Assembly (NCBI RefSeq): GCF_900188025.1
Contig: NZ_FZNO01000014.1
Coordinates: 62,001 to 126,000 of the forward strand
Direction of reading: 5' to 3'
From: Blastococcus mobilis
Lineage (GTDB): Bacteria; Actinomycetota; Actinomycetes; Mycobacteriales; Geodermatophilaceae
Length of the DNA stretch: 64,000 nt
Every line of letters starts with the position of its first letter. Position 1 is the first letter of the stretch. The notes beneath the pieces are model-generated. The model was not told the origin of the DNA and ran no database searches. It worked only from the letters and a program-made list of their open reading frames with translations. A program made the translations under genes and the position numbers. Below are positions 16,291 through 25,095 of this stretch, in pieces.

Positions 16291-17358
16291 ATGACGTCGA
16301 TGGCCGCGCGCATGCGCAAGGGTGAATCACGGCTGCTGCGGCCGGCGCAGGGGGCGGCACTCACCGCAGGGCTGCTCGGCTTCGCCGTCGTCGCATTCGC
16401 GGTGCCCAGCGCCGAGATGACCGCCGTCAGCGCCAGAAAGCCGTCCGCGACGTCCACCCCGACGGCGACGACCACGAACCCGGCGTCCACCGCCCCGGCT
16501 TCCGGGACCACCGGCGCACTGCGCGAGCAGCGGCTGGCCTCGCCGGACCGGGTGGTGGTCCGCGACGACCTGGGGCCGGTGGCGACCTTCACCGTCGGCT
16601 CCCGGACGGTCGGTCTGCGTGGTCCGCAGCGGACCTTCAGCGAGTCGACCACCACGGCGAGGGTCATCAGTACCACCTGGGTACGGCTCCTGGCGCAACC
16701 CTTCAAGGGGACCGTGGACTACGGCTGGCTGGCCGCGCGAATCGGGGACACCAGCGAGGACGTTCTGGAACTGGCCCGCCAGTACGTCACCGGGGCGCCC
16801 GAGCGCAGGGACGCTGCGGGGCTGCGGATCGCCGGCGATGCCTCCTACGGCCCCCTGCAGGCGGACGGGACCCGGGCGGAGGGCTCCGACTTCAACGACT
16901 ACCTCGGCATGCACTGGTCGTACCGGACCGAGGTCGACCAGCCGGAGACCGACCAGTTCGGCGCCCTGGACTGCTCGGGATACGTCCGCATGGTCTTCGG
17001 CCACCGGGCCGGGATCTCCATGACGCTGCAGCCCGATGGCCTCGCGCTTCCCCGGCGGGCCGTGCAGATGAGTGACTCCGCCCCCGGGGTCGTGGTGATC
17101 CCGGACTCCGGCACCCGCCCGACCAGCCTGGCCGCGCTCCTTCCCGGGGACCTGATCTTCTTCGACGCCAGCACCGACGACGGAACGCTCATCGACCACG
17201 TCGGCATCTACCTGGGGATCGACTCCGCTGGTGCGCCCCGCTTCCTCTCCAGCCGCAAGAGTGCAGACGGTCCCACGATGGGCGACATCCGCGGCCGCTC
17301 CACCCTGTCCGGGACCGGGCTGTACGCCACCGCCTTCCGCGCCGCCCGGCGGGTCTGA
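16291..17358 (+). CDS. NlpC/P60-family cell-wall hydrolase, exported
   Basis: 355 residues. A signal peptide or anchor (LTAGLLGFAVVAFAVPS, about 28-44) is followed by a Thr/Ser/Pro linker. A C-terminal NlpC/P60 cysteine peptidase domain has GALDCSGYVRMVF (catalytic Cys), LLPGDLIFFDAS and LIDHVGIYLGID (catalytic His). Such enzymes cut peptide bonds in peptidoglycan stem peptides or gamma-glutamyl links. A gamma-D-glutamyl hydrolase of this fold is known to act on polyglutamate too, so a link to the cap locus is possible but unproven. The middle region (LRIAGDASYGPL, YLGMHWSYR) is unassigned. Start ATG 16291; ATG 16300 is possible. Confidence 0.85.
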   Translation: MTSMAARMRKGESRLLRPAQGAALTAGLLGFAVVAFAVPSAEMTAVSARKPSATSTPTATTTNPASTAPASGTTGALREQRLASPDRVVVRDDLGPVATFTVGSRTVGLRGPQRTFSESTTTARVISTTWVRLLAQPFKGTVDYGWLAARIGDTSEDVLELARQYVTGAPERRDAAGLRIAGDASYGPLQADGTRAEGSDFNDYLGMHWSYRTEVDQPETDQFGALDCSGYVRMVFGHRAGISMTLQPDGLALPRRAVQMSDSAPGVVVIPDSGTRPTSLAALLPGDLIFFDASTDDGTLIDHVGIYLGIDSAGAPRFLSSRKSADGPTMGDIRGRSTLSGTGLYATAFRAARRV

Positions 17359-17477
17359 CCTGCTAATGGGCTGCGACTGGTCGAGACCAGCTGGTAGCTG
17401 CGTCGTCTTCCCCCATGGGGGCGGGCCTCAGCGCTTCGTGAGCGGGCGCAACCGACCGGCGGCAGTCCGGGCCGCGC

Positions 17478-17520
17478 GCACGGGCGGCGTCCATGGCGTC
17501 GACGACTTCGTCGACTCGTC
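17478..17520 (-). pseudogene. Integrase C-terminal relic
   Basis: Minus-strand coding for VDEVVDAMDAARA, matching the tail of the element B integrase (LDEVADAMDAARA) with nearly all base differences at third codon positions. Nothing else of an integrase remains around it. It lies about 170 bp from the att copy at 17694 and in the opposite orientation to the integrase relic at 2425, so it is the trace of a further, lost element. The rest of 17359-17693 holds nothing I can support. Confidence 0.65.
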
Positions 17521-17693
17521 CCCGGTCGGCGGACCCGGTGGTGCGGCACCGAGGGGCGATCTTGCCCCGAGCCCAGGAGCGCCCCCGGACGCATGGCGTT
17601 TCGATGAGTTCCGATGGCCCTCGCCAACGATGATCATCGCAGCGGAAGGTCACCTTCTAACCTCCAGGTCATAGGCGGGAAGCCTGTGGAGGA

Positions 17694-17736
17694 GTGCGCC
17701 ATCAGGGACTCGAACCCCGATCCCGCTGATTAAGAG
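17694..17736 (-). repeat. Internal att site between elements A and B
   Basis: 43 bp matching the tRNA-Lys 3' end (36446-36488) with one mismatch in the T-arm stem region (GATCCC for GAACCC). The match runs through CTGATTAAGAG into the anticodon loop, 4 bp further than the copy at 2171. Its position between two relaxase-integrase sets is the best evidence that two elements inserted one after the other at the same tRNA gene. Confidence 0.9.
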
Positions 17737-17899
17737 CCGCTATTGGACGCCATTCTGCGCCCATTTCGGATCGTGCATCCCTGCTGCTCAGGGGGCTGTT
17801 GCGCGTCGCTGACCTGCGGTAACGTCGGCGACGAGGTGGTGGCGGGAATGTTGGTGACAATTAGCCGACGTCGGCTGAGAATGGCTGGAAACGGCTCTG

Positions 17900-17920
17900 C
17901 TGCGGACTCCCTGCGGACAG
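17900..17920 (+). promoter_or_regulatory. Putative integrase arm-type site, left
   Basis: Two half-sites in tandem, CTGCGGACT then three bases then TGCGGACAG. The same arrangement occurs at 36356-36376 (18 of 21 bases identical), just inside the opposite end of element B. Matching repeats near both att sites and next to the integrase gene are typical of integrase arm-binding sites. Function is inferred. Confidence 0.5.
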
Positions 17921-17999
17921 CCGCAATTCTTCGCCCTGCTGATGGCTGCGATCGGCAGGCGGCGGCGGGCGCCTGCGGCAGCGTCGTGGGGGCCTGACG

Positions 18000-19132
18000 G
18001 TGGTCAGCATCGCCCGCCGGCCCAACGGGCAGTGGCGGCCCCGCTACCGCGATGCGGCCGGCAAGGAGCACGCCCGGCACTTCGACAAGAAGGCCGACGC
18101 GCAGGCGTGGCTGGACTCGGTCACCACCTCGGTGCTCACCGGCGCCTACGTCGACCCCAAGCGGACCCGGGTCACCCTGGCCGAGTGGGCCGGCCAGTGG
18201 CTGGAGAGCAAAGTCGACCTCAAGCCGACGACCTACCGCTGCTACGAGGTCTCGCTGCGGGTGCACATCCTCCCGACCTGGGGCCCGGTGCGGCTCGGCG
18301 ACATCACCCACCAGGGCATCGCCGCCTGGGTGGCCAAGGTGTCCAGGTCGGGGAAGAGCGCCTCCACCGTGCGCCACGCCCACCGGGTGCTGTCGCTGAT
18401 CCTGGGCCTGGCGGTGCGCGACGGCCGGCTGGCCCGCAACCCGGCGGTCGGCGTGCCGCTGCCGCGGACGGTGCGCGGAGAGCAGATTTTCCTCACCCAC
18501 GCGCAGGTCGACGACCTGGCCGCGGCCGCCGGCCGGGACCGGCTGGCCATCCTGTTCCTGGCCTACACCGGCGTGCGGTACGGCGAGATGGCCGCGTTGC
18601 GGGTGCGCAACCTCAACCTGCTGCGCCGGCGGGCGCTGATCGCCGAGGCGGTCGTCGACGTCAACGGGCACGCCGTGTTCGGCACGCCGAAGAACCACCA
18701 GCGCAGGCAGGTGCCCCTTCCGCGGTCCTCGCCGAGGAGCTGGCGGCGCACGTGGCCGGCAAGGCGCCGTCGGACTTCGTCTTCGCCGCGGAGAAGGGGG
18801 GCGTGCTGCACCTGCGCAACTTCCGCCGCAAGAGCTTCGACCCCGCCGTCCGCGCCGCCGGCCTGGACAAGCTCAACCCGCACGCGCTGCGGCACACCGC
18901 CGCCTCGCTGGCCATCGCCAGTGGCGCGAACGTCAAGGTGGTGCAGACCATGCTCGGCCACCAGTCGGCGACGATGACCCTGGACCTGTACGGCCACCTG
19001 CTGAACGACCAGCTCGACGAGGTCGCCGACGCGATGGACGCGGCGCGCGCCGCCGAGGCGTCGGCGCGTCGCCCGGCAGCAACCGTCGCGGCGCTGCCCA
19101 CGGGTCGCTCGGTCGGCGGCCCGGTCGCATGA
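18000..19132 (+). pseudogene. int: Tyrosine integrase with one frameshift
   Basis: Site-specific recombinase of the phage/ICE type, adjacent to its att. Start GTG 18000. The N-terminal arm-binding and core-binding regions read in the first frame (VSIARRPNGQWRPRYRD, FDKKADAQAWLDSV, SASTVRHAHRVLSLILGLAV). The catalytic domain begins LFLAYTGVRYGEMAALRV (Arg). Near 18718 one base is missing, and the rest reads in the next frame: VLAEELAAHVAGK, LNPHALRHTAASLA (His-x-x-Arg), TMLGHQSATMTLDLYGHL (His and Tyr nucleophile). All catalytic residues remain, so the gene is one base from functional; a sequencing error cannot be excluded. Expected length about 377 residues. Confidence 0.9.
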
Positions 19133-19500
19133 CCCGACCAGCGCGCGGTCGGTGTAGCCGTGGCTCGACCGCTTCCCACCCCCGAGCAGGATGCCGGCCG
19201 TCTTGGTCGCCGGAAGGGCGCTGCCGCGTCGCTTCTCGATGGGCCTGCGGCCCACCCTTCCCCCGACCTGCGCCAGCCGGCCGGAGGCGGGTTGTGGGAT
19301 GCGGCCAGGAGTGCGTGAGGCCACCCGGGGTTTCGCACGGAAGGTCCGGCCGCGTGCCTTCCTCGAGCCGGGCCCCCCGGAGCGGGACGCCCGCGTGTCA
19401 AGCAGGGCCGTGGACGAGGAACGAGCCGTCCACAGCTATGGGGAGGAAGCGATCCGGCGACACCGAGGCCGCCCAGGCCAGCGGGCTTGACCGCCGACAG
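19133..19500. other. Intergenic region after integrase
   Basis: No supported gene or RNA. Frames open here on both strands have arginine/proline-rich shadow composition and no ribosome sites. Confidence 0.4.
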
Positions 19501-19926
19501 TCAGGCAGCCGTCTGCCACCGCACACGGTCCGGATGCGGCATCGGCAGCGGGTCGTCGTCGAGGGAGTACACCTCCAGGCCGGACAGTCGGCCGCCATCG
19601 ACGAACAGGAGGAGCCCGCCGATGGGCTCGCCGTCCGCTCCGACCACCGTTCCCTCGACTGGCACGGGAGAGCACGCCGGTGAGCGCGGCACGGTGTCGG
19701 GCACCTGCAGGTCGAGGCTTCCGCATCCGCAGGTGCAACCGGGCGACGCGCACACCTGGTGAGCCTGCACGCGCAGTTCGTGAACGCCATGGAAGTCATG
19801 ACGAAGTAGCGCATCGAGGAGTGCAAGCTCACTGCTCGTCAGCGGCCGGACGCCGACCTCGTCGCGTTGTGAATCTCCGGTCACGTCCTCAGTGTCGTCC
19901 ATTCCGCCGTTGGTCAGCGTCAGCAT
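19501..19926 (-). CDS. Hypothetical protein with Cys-rich CxCGCG segment
   Basis: About 141 residues. Acidic N-terminus, then RPLTSSELALLDALLRHDFHGVHELRVQA, a cysteine cluster ASPGCTCGCGSL, and a beta-rich C-terminus (VVGADGEPIGGLLLFVDGGR, LSGLEVYSLDDDPLPMP). I do not recognise a named family, though the C-terminal pattern is coherent and protein-like. The start is uncertain: ATG 19926 or ATG 19902; neither has a strong ribosome site. Bases 19927-20279 upstream hold no supported gene. It points away from the plus-strand gene run that follows and belongs to element B cargo. Confidence 0.6.
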   Translation of the reverse strand: MLTLTNGGMDDTEDVTGDSQRDEVGVRPLTSSELALLDALLRHDFHGVHELRVQAHQVCASPGCTCGCGSLDLQVPDTVPRSPACSPVPVEGTVVGADGEPIGGLLLFVDGGRLSGLEVYSLDDDPLPMPHPDRVRWQTAA

Positions 19927-20279
19927 CTGACGGGGGATACGACCATCGCGTCGGCGACCGCGGCGACGAAGAAGTCCTGGCCGGCCGGAGGGCACCGGTC
20001 GACGTGGCCGCCGAGGACCACGGGTGCACAGGTCATCGTGCAACTCGACGAGGACGTCGGTGAAGCCGATGTCGCGCACCCCCGCTCGGTCTCGTCGGGC
20101 GCGGCGAACGTTCAGCCGATCGACGTGCTGTTGTCGCTGGTCACGCACCACACGCCTCGACGACGGAGGCCATACTGGAAGTTCACGGGCTACGGCGACG
20201 AGCCCGGTCGAACAGCGACGGCTCCACTCGGCTCCGCGGTCTCGGGGCCGGGTGCCCCCGGCGGAGAGAGCAGGTAGGC

Positions 20280-20579
20280 GTGCGCGAGCCGTCCGTGGTC
20301 CCGATTGACGTGCTCGAAACGGCCTTCCGCACGATCGTGGCGCATCTGCGTGAGATCGCCGGGGACGATGTCCTCGTCGAAGTGGACTACTACTGGTCGA
20401 TCCCCGAAGAGGCCGCGTACGACGTCTACCGGGAGCCGGGGAGTTTGACCATCGGCCAGCTGAGCGAATGCGTCGATCATCTGAGGCGCCTCGCGGACGA
20501 CTCCCCGGCGGTCCTGAGCTACGCGCTGGTCTGGCTGGGCGAGGTCCTCATGGCCATCGGCCGCACGGTGGTCAGATAG
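20280..20579 (+). CDS. Hypothetical 99-residue protein
   Basis: Acidic small protein starting GTG at 20280. Helical N-terminus (VLETAFRTIVAHLREIAGDDVLVEVDYYWSIP), then IGQLSECVDHLRRLADD and a hydrophobic helix SYALVWLGEVLMAIG. This helix pattern and size resemble immunity-type or sporadic accessory proteins, but I recognise no family. First of a run of plus-strand unknown genes (20280-23811). Confidence 0.65.
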   Translation: MREPSVVPIDVLETAFRTIVAHLREIAGDDVLVEVDYYWSIPEEAAYDVYREPGSLTIGQLSECVDHLRRLADDSPAVLSYALVWLGEVLMAIGRTVVR

Positions 20580-20618
20580 GGACCTCGGGGCACCGTTGCG
20601 GACGTCGAGGGAGATCTT

Positions 20619-20924
20619 GTGGGTGAGGATCGGGACGTCGGACCGCACGTCCACGTCTGGGAACGGCCTGAGGTGGTGGTGAGCCGGTGGGTGCTCACCG
20701 GCGTCGAGCCCATCAGGATGGTGGTTCACCACGAGGTCGGCGGCTGGTCGGTGGTGTGCGGCACGGTCGACTCGCCCGACGAGCTGGTCGGGATGCCACT
20801 CTCCTGGCTGCGGGACCGGCGGGACGTCGGGCATCTCGTTACAAGCTTGGCGCCCGGGCGCATGGTCACGAGGGACGACGTGCTGGAGGACTGGGTCGAG
20901 GAGGATGCCCCGGCCGACGCCTGA
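20619..20924 (+). CDS. Hypothetical 101-residue protein, possible DUF2185/immunity-type
   Basis: Start GTG 20619 preceded by GAGGGAG. It reads VSRWVLTGVEPIRMVVHHEVGGWSVVCGTVD, then SPDELVGMPLSWLRDRRDVGHLVTSLAPG and an acidic end DVLEDWVEEDAPADA. The WxVxCG.....L...SL..L...D.....L pattern is like DUF2185 proteins, some of which are immunity proteins in toxin loci. That link is a weak pattern match. It lies 39 bp after the previous gene, probably co-transcribed. Confidence 0.6.
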   Translation: MGEDRDVGPHVHVWERPEVVVSRWVLTGVEPIRMVVHHEVGGWSVVCGTVDSPDELVGMPLSWLRDRRDVGHLVTSLAPGRMVTRDDVLEDWVEEDAPADA

Positions 20925-21020
20925 GGTGCATGAAATCGCGGGGCACACGCTGGTCCTCGGTGGGTCAGCAATGAAGCTGGAGAGGGAGCCGAACGAGCAC
21001 GTGCCGGGCGGGTGGCCGTG

Positions 21021-22010
21021 ATGTCGAAGCCGAAGGTCGTGCCCATGGCGCGCACGATGCTGCGGCCGGTGATGGAAGCCTCGGGTTATCCGAAGGCGGA
21101 CAGGGCCGGGCCGGGCCTGGAATGGTCGAAGCGCGTCGGCCCGTTCGGCCTGTCCTTGGGCCTGGCCAGCGGCCCCTGGAACGAGTTGACCGGGGGGAGG
21201 CTCACCGTGGGCTTCGAGGTCGTCGAGCTGCCTCTGTGGTGGGTCTCGTTCGCCGAGCACCTGGCGCCGTCCGAACAGCAGGAGTGGCGGGCCGTGGCGG
21301 GCGCCGTCTTCGACCGGGCGCTCGGCGTCGGTGGCGCGGGAGGCGAGCTGGATGCAGAGCTGATCGACATCCGCCGCAGCATGCTGGAGATCGAGCTCGA
21401 GGGACTGGCCGCCGGTTACCTGGACGCCTTCGGCTGGCCGTGGTTCGTGGAGCAGGACCTGGTCGCGTGGTTCGACCTCATCACCCGCTACTTCGCGGAC
21501 GTCGAGTCGGCGCTCTTGGCGGGAGCCCGGTCGCGCCTCGACGAGGGCGGCTGGGGGCGAAGGGATGTCGTCGACATGCCGCCGCCCATGGTCGTCGCCG
21601 CGCGGGAGGACATCGCCGAGCAGCTGTGGCTGCACGGGGAGGAAGAGCTCGCAGTACGGATGCTCGACACGGACGACGCCACGTGGCAACGCGTCATGCA
21701 GGTGGCGGTGGACCCCGCGCAGTTGCGTGGTCGCAGCAGTGCCACCGTTGACTTCGCACTGACCCATGCCGCGGTCGAGGTGCTCACCGGCGGCTCACGT
21801 GCGCTCGCGCGCCGGCGCCGCCGTCCGTCGCGGGAGGTGGCCGGGCTCTGGCAGCAGGTGGGTGCAGCGCGCGACCGGCGCCCGGCACGCGGCCCGCTCA
21901 GCGTCCCGGGTGACGTCCTCGTCGACCTGATGACGAGATCTCCCGCGGAAGCCGACTCGGACAACGGCCTCCATCAGAAGGATGCGTCCGTGGATGAACA
22001 TGACCGCTGA
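21021..22010 (+). CDS. Hypothetical protein with DUF4304-like N-terminus and repeated C-domain
   Basis: 329 residues. N-terminal half: SKPKVVPMARTMLRPVMEASGY, WSKRVGPFGLSLGLAS, GFEVVELPLWWVSF and helices to about 185, resembling a DUF4304-type fold. C-terminal half: AREDIAEQLWLHGEEELAVR, MLDTDDATWQRVMQVA and AAVEVLTGGSRALARRRRRP. The C-terminal segment of about 110 residues recurs in the protein at 22731, so one domain has been duplicated in the cluster. ATG 21021 is preferred over GTG 21012. The gene overlaps the next by 17 bp. Function unknown. Confidence 0.65.
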   Translation: MSKPKVVPMARTMLRPVMEASGYPKADRAGPGLEWSKRVGPFGLSLGLASGPWNELTGGRLTVGFEVVELPLWWVSFAEHLAPSEQQEWRAVAGAVFDRALGVGGAGGELDAELIDIRRSMLEIELEGLAAGYLDAFGWPWFVEQDLVAWFDLITRYFADVESALLAGARSRLDEGGWGRRDVVDMPPPMVVAAREDIAEQLWLHGEEELAVRMLDTDDATWQRVMQVAVDPAQLRGRSSATVDFALTHAAVEVLTGGSRALARRRRRPSREVAGLWQQVGAARDRRPARGPLSVPGDVLVDLMTRSPAEADSDNGLHQKDASVDEHDR

Positions 22011-22734
22011 GGTCGACGTCCGGCTCCCGGACGGGGAGCGGCGCCTTCTTCAGGCCGGGATCGGCGAGTGGTCGGGGTCGGCGCGGTGCTCGCCCGGCCT
22101 GGCGCTGCTGCTCGAGTTCGGCAGCTGCGACCACATGGAGGCGTGGTTGCCCGGTGCCCAGCGGGCCCTGGCGGCCGGTGACTCGCTGCTGCCGCGGGAC
22201 TGGCGGCGGTGTCTCGTCCTGACCGAGCTCGCGTTCGCCAGCGATGTGCTGGGCTCCGGTTGCGAGTGGTCCACGACGACGGGGCTGTCGGATGCCGAAA
22301 CCGTAGTTCTGTTGCGCATCGTGCAGCGCCGGCTCGCTCCGTTCGTCTTCGACGACCGGGGGAGCGCCGCAGCGACGGGGGCCCGACGCCCGTCCGAGGC
22401 GGCGCAGGCCGTCCGACGTCGGGTGCCGTGGCCGGCACGGACGAGACATTCCGAATGGGCTGGCGTGGCACCGGACGGCTACGCAGTCCTCCTGGCCAGC
22501 GACGTGCACGAACGCAACGGTCTGGGACTCGAGCTGTACGACCCGGCCGGGCACCTGGTCATGGATGCCTTCCGCGACGACGACCGGGGCGAGCTGTCGC
22601 TGACGGTTCCGTCCGGGGAGGGCGTGCCGCTGCCGGTCGCGGAGTGGTTCATACGCTCGGCGCGTGAGCGGCTCGGGTCCCGCGGCCCCTCGCCAGCGGG
22701 GCGTCGCAGCTGGCTACGGGCGCAGCGGCGATGA
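21994..22734 (+). CDS. Hypothetical 246-residue protein
   Basis: Starts within the end of the previous gene (ATG 21994, after AAGGA at 21978; ATG 21982 is possible), so the two are translationally linked. Segments seen: AEVDVRLPDGERRLLQAGIGEWSGS, ALLLEFGSCDHMEAWLPGA, CLVLTELAFASDVLGSG, WAGVAPDGYAVLLASDVHERNG and a C-terminal AEWFIRSARERLG. No family recognised; the two halves each look globular. The stop overlaps the next start (ATGA). Confidence 0.6.
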   Translation: MNMTAEVDVRLPDGERRLLQAGIGEWSGSARCSPGLALLLEFGSCDHMEAWLPGAQRALAAGDSLLPRDWRRCLVLTELAFASDVLGSGCEWSTTTGLSDAETVVLLRIVQRRLAPFVFDDRGSAAATGARRPSEAAQAVRRRVPWPARTRHSEWAGVAPDGYAVLLASDVHERNGLGLELYDPAGHLVMDAFRDDDRGELSLTVPSGEGVPLPVAEWFIRSARERLGSRGPSPAGRRSWLRAQRR

Positions 22735-23201
22735 CCACGACGATCACGTACGCAGACCTGCAGGCCGGTGCGCGGCCGGCGGGGAGGTGGCTCCTCGGCG
22801 CAGGGTCGACCTCGCCGCCGAGGATCATCACTTCGCGTGAGGAGGTCGCCGAGCAGCTGTGGCGGCACGGCGAGGACCAGCTGGCGCTTCGCATGCTGGA
22901 CACGGATGAGGCGACCTGGGTGCGCGTGATGGAGGTCGCGATGGCCTGTCCGCAGGCACTGTCCCGCTCGTCGGCGGCCATGGTGGACACGTGTCTGGCG
23001 TACGGCGCCGTAGAGGTCCTCACCGGTGCTGCGCGAGCGCCGGCCTGGCGGCGACGCCGCCCCGAACGCGGGCTCCCCGCCTTCTGGGCGGAGGTGGGCC
23101 CGGAGCGGGACCGGCGCCCCGCCGACGGCATTCTCGGCGTACCCCTCGAGACGGTCGTCGATCTCACCATGCGGGCAGCCGACGACCGTGACCGGCCCTG
23201 A
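22731..23201 (+). CDS. Hypothetical 156-residue protein carrying the repeated C-domain
   Basis: ATG overlaps the preceding stop as ATGA. Residues 33-120 (SREEVAEQLWRHGEDQLALR, MLDTDEATWVRVMEVA, YGAVEVLTGAARAPAWRRRRPE) copy the C-terminal domain of the protein at 21021, with the same HGExxLAxRMLDTDxATWxRVM core. The N-terminal 30 residues differ. It is in effect a stand-alone version of that domain. Function unknown; intragenomic duplication is clear. Confidence 0.65.
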   Translation: MTTTITYADLQAGARPAGRWLLGAGSTSPPRIITSREEVAEQLWRHGEDQLALRMLDTDEATWVRVMEVAMACPQALSRSSAAMVDTCLAYGAVEVLTGAARAPAWRRRRPERGLPAFWAEVGPERDRRPADGILGVPLETVVDLTMRAADDRDRP

Positions 23202-23811
23202 CTGGGGCCGGCCGCGCCCCTCGCCGGGGCCCGAGAGCCCCGGGGAGGTGCTGGAGCCGGTGGTGGCCGCGGCGCTGCGCCAGCTGAGCGTGCTGGACGA
23301 TCGGGGCCTGCCGATGCTGGCGGCGTACTGGGTCGCCCAGGGCCGGGACGGCGAGGTGCTTGTCGAGCTCGCCGGCCTGCACGGCGACGAACGGAAGGTC
23401 GCCGACCTGTGGCCGGCTGCGCTGGTCGAGCTCGGGGTCACCGTGCCGGTTCCTCGTGACCGGTTGGTGGCGCTGCCCTGGGTCGCCGGTCAGGTGGCCG
23501 GCGGCCGGCGGCCCCTGAGCTGGCTGGTCACGGTGCTGTGGCCACCCGTGTACGTCGGTTCTGAGCCCGACGCCGCGGCCTCGGACGCCGAGGATGAGCT
23601 GTTGGACGAGATCGTCTACATCCTCGACGACATCCTCCAGTTCGCCGAGCGGGTCGTGGGCGATGCTGCACAGCGGACACGGTGGTGGCGGCGCCACGGG
23701 CGCGAGGAGGCGACCCGGGTGCAGGACGCGCTGCGGCAGGGCGAGCAGGCGGTCGCGGCGCTCGCCCGCAAGGACCTGACCGCAGCGAGGGCGGCGCTCA
23801 CCGGCGGATGA
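23188..23811 (+). CDS. Hypothetical 207-residue acidic helical protein
   Basis: GTG 23188 lies inside the end of the preceding gene, in a different frame. The protein reads VLEPVVAAALRQLSVLDDRGLPMLA and AYWVAQGRDGEVLVELAGLHGDERKV (split here only for length), then DEIVYILDDILQFAERVVGD and a basic end. No family recognised. Last gene of the plus-strand run; the minus-strand TPR gene overlaps its 3' end by 14 bp. Confidence 0.6.
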   Translation: MTGPDWGRPRPSPGPESPGEVLEPVVAAALRQLSVLDDRGLPMLAAYWVAQGRDGEVLVELAGLHGDERKVADLWPAALVELGVTVPVPRDRLVALPWVAGQVAGGRRPLSWLVTVLWPPVYVGSEPDAAASDAEDELLDEIVYILDDILQFAERVVGDAAQRTRWWRRHGREEATRVQDALRQGEQAVAALARKDLTAARAALTGG

Positions 23812-24469
23812 ACCGCCGCCAGGTCCGCGCCGAGGGGGCGGCGCGGCCACCGGCCCGGGCCAGCGCCCGCAGGCGGCGGAGCTGGGCGCGGGTCGGCCGG
23901 GCGCGGCCCACGCCGGGGTGGCGGAAGAACTGATCGGGCGCGTCGAGGAGATCCAGCGCCGCGCGGGCGGCGTGGGCGGCGGTGTCGCGGTCACCGAGCC
24001 CGGCCGCGGCCTCCGCCAGCACCACCCGGTAGCCGAAGACGGCCGAGTTCATGGTGAGCGCGGCGTCGTCCACGTCGTCGAGAGCCGCCAGCGCCTCCTC
24101 GTGCCGGCCGAGGCGGACGAGCGCGGACGCCAGCGAGATGCGCGCAGTCCCGGTGGTCCCGTTGAGGTCCGGTCGCCGTCCGAGCAGCCGCCGGTACCAG
24201 TCGACCGCCTCGGCCGGGCGGCCGTCCTGGGCGGCCAGGTCGCCGAGGGCCTCCATGGCCGACGGTGCGTCGAAGGCGTCCGGGTACTCCGCCAGCAGCC
24301 GTCGCAGCAGCTGTTCGGCGTCGCGGGGACGCCCGGCTCCGGCCAGCCCCCGGGCCTTGATGCGCAGGTACTGGGACCGGTTGTCGGCCCGCGCGCGGCG
24401 CAGCCGCGCCTCGAACTCCTCCCGGGCCGGAGCGTCCCAGGCGGTGGTGCGATACCACTGCGTGGGCAC
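23798..24469 (-). CDS. Tetratricopeptide-repeat protein
   Basis: 223 residues beginning VPTQWYRTTAWDAPAREEF (GTG 24469, after GGAGAGGA). Helical pairs form about four TPR units: LRIKARGLAGAGRPRDAEQL, AMEALGDLAAQDGRPAEAVD, ARISLASALVRLGRHEEALA and VLAEAAAGLGDRDTAAHA. A basic C-terminus follows. TPRs bind partner proteins; the partner is unknown. It follows the gene at 24496 on the same strand; an alternative GTG at 24499 would overlap that stop as GTGA. Actinobacterial genomes carry many such small TPR proteins with unknown jobs. Confidence 0.7.
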   Translation of the reverse strand: MPTQWYRTTAWDAPAREEFEARLRRARADNRSQYLRIKARGLAGAGRPRDAEQLLRRLLAEYPDAFDAPSAMEALGDLAAQDGRPAEAVDWYRRLLGRRPDLNGTTGTARISLASALVRLGRHEEALAALDDVDDAALTMNSAVFGYRVVLAEAAAGLGDRDTAAHAARAALDLLDAPDQFFRHPGVGRARPTRAQLRRLRALARAGGRAAPSARTWRRFIRR

Positions 24470-24495
24470 GGCGTGGTCCTCTCCGGCGGTCCCGT

Positions 24496-25038
24496 TCACA
24501 GCTCGTAGTAGCAGTACAGGTGGTGCAGGTGGTGCCCGGCCGTGGTCGCCTGGCGGGCCAGGTCGCGCAGTCGGCGCAGGAACTCCGCGTGATCTTCGAC
24601 GGAGACGTCCTTCCAGCCGTCCTGCTGCAGCTCCTCGGTGCGGCTCCACCGGCCGGCCACCTCCGCCAGCTGCGCATCGGAGACGGCGGCCAGCGCATCG
24701 CGCAGGGAGTCGGTCAGCGACACGACACCCCGGCTCTTGTCCTCGTCCGCGTCGGGGGAGGGGTCGGCGCCCCAGCGCGGGTCGGCGGTGACCTCGTCGA
24801 AGGGCCGGCCGGTCAACAGCTGCTCGAGGGTGGCCAGGAGCACCGTCGGTTCGTAGCCGCGGGCAGTGAAGCCCGGACAGGCCGGGCCCAGCTCGGCCAT
24901 CATGGGCTCCCGGCGGAACAGGCCGACCCTGCGCTGCCCGGTTACGTACGGCCAGCCCAGCGGGCCTCCGGGTCGCGCCCCGGCCTCGGTCGCGTCGGCG
25001 TCACCGGGGACGGTGAAGTACGCCAGATCCATGCCCAT
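24496..25038 (-). CDS. Hypothetical 180-residue protein
   Basis: Starts MGMDLAYFTVPGDADA (ATG 25038, or ATG 25032). It continues with PMMAELGPACPGFTARGYEP, TVLLATLEQLLTGRPFDEV, helices rich in Leu/Ala, and ends TTAGHHLHHLYCYYEL, a striking His/Tyr C-terminus. The opening resembles the start of small accessory proteins of the DUF1877 kind, but I do not claim a match. It is divergent from the DMP19-type gene and co-directional with the TPR gene. Confidence 0.6.
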   Translation of the reverse strand: MGMDLAYFTVPGDADATEAGARPGGPLGWPYVTGQRRVGLFRREPMMAELGPACPGFTARGYEPTVLLATLEQLLTGRPFDEVTADPRWGADPSPDADEDKSRGVVSLTDSLRDALAAVSDAQLAEVAGRWSRTEELQQDGWKDVSVEDHAEFLRRLRDLARQATTAGHHLHHLYCYYEL

Positions 25039-25095
25039 GCCGACACCCTGCCCGCGGCTACGCTGCTCGTCCACGCACCACACCATTGGGCCCTG

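Larger units (their letters stand above)
2171..17693. mobile_element. Integrative element A (left of two tandem elements)
   Basis: Bounded by tRNA-Lys 3'-end repeats at 2171-2209 and 17694-17736. The order is att, integrase relic on the plus strand, MobF relaxase relic on the minus strand, capsule-type locus, IS110 transposase, NlpC/P60 hydrolase. The integrase next to att and the relaxase resemble those of element B, so both descend from one family of actinobacterial integrative/conjugative elements. No translocation or replication genes are seen, and the integrase and relaxase are both broken, so it is probably fixed in place. It could also have been assembled by insertion of chromosomal capsule genes between decayed element remnants. 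Confidence 0.75.
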
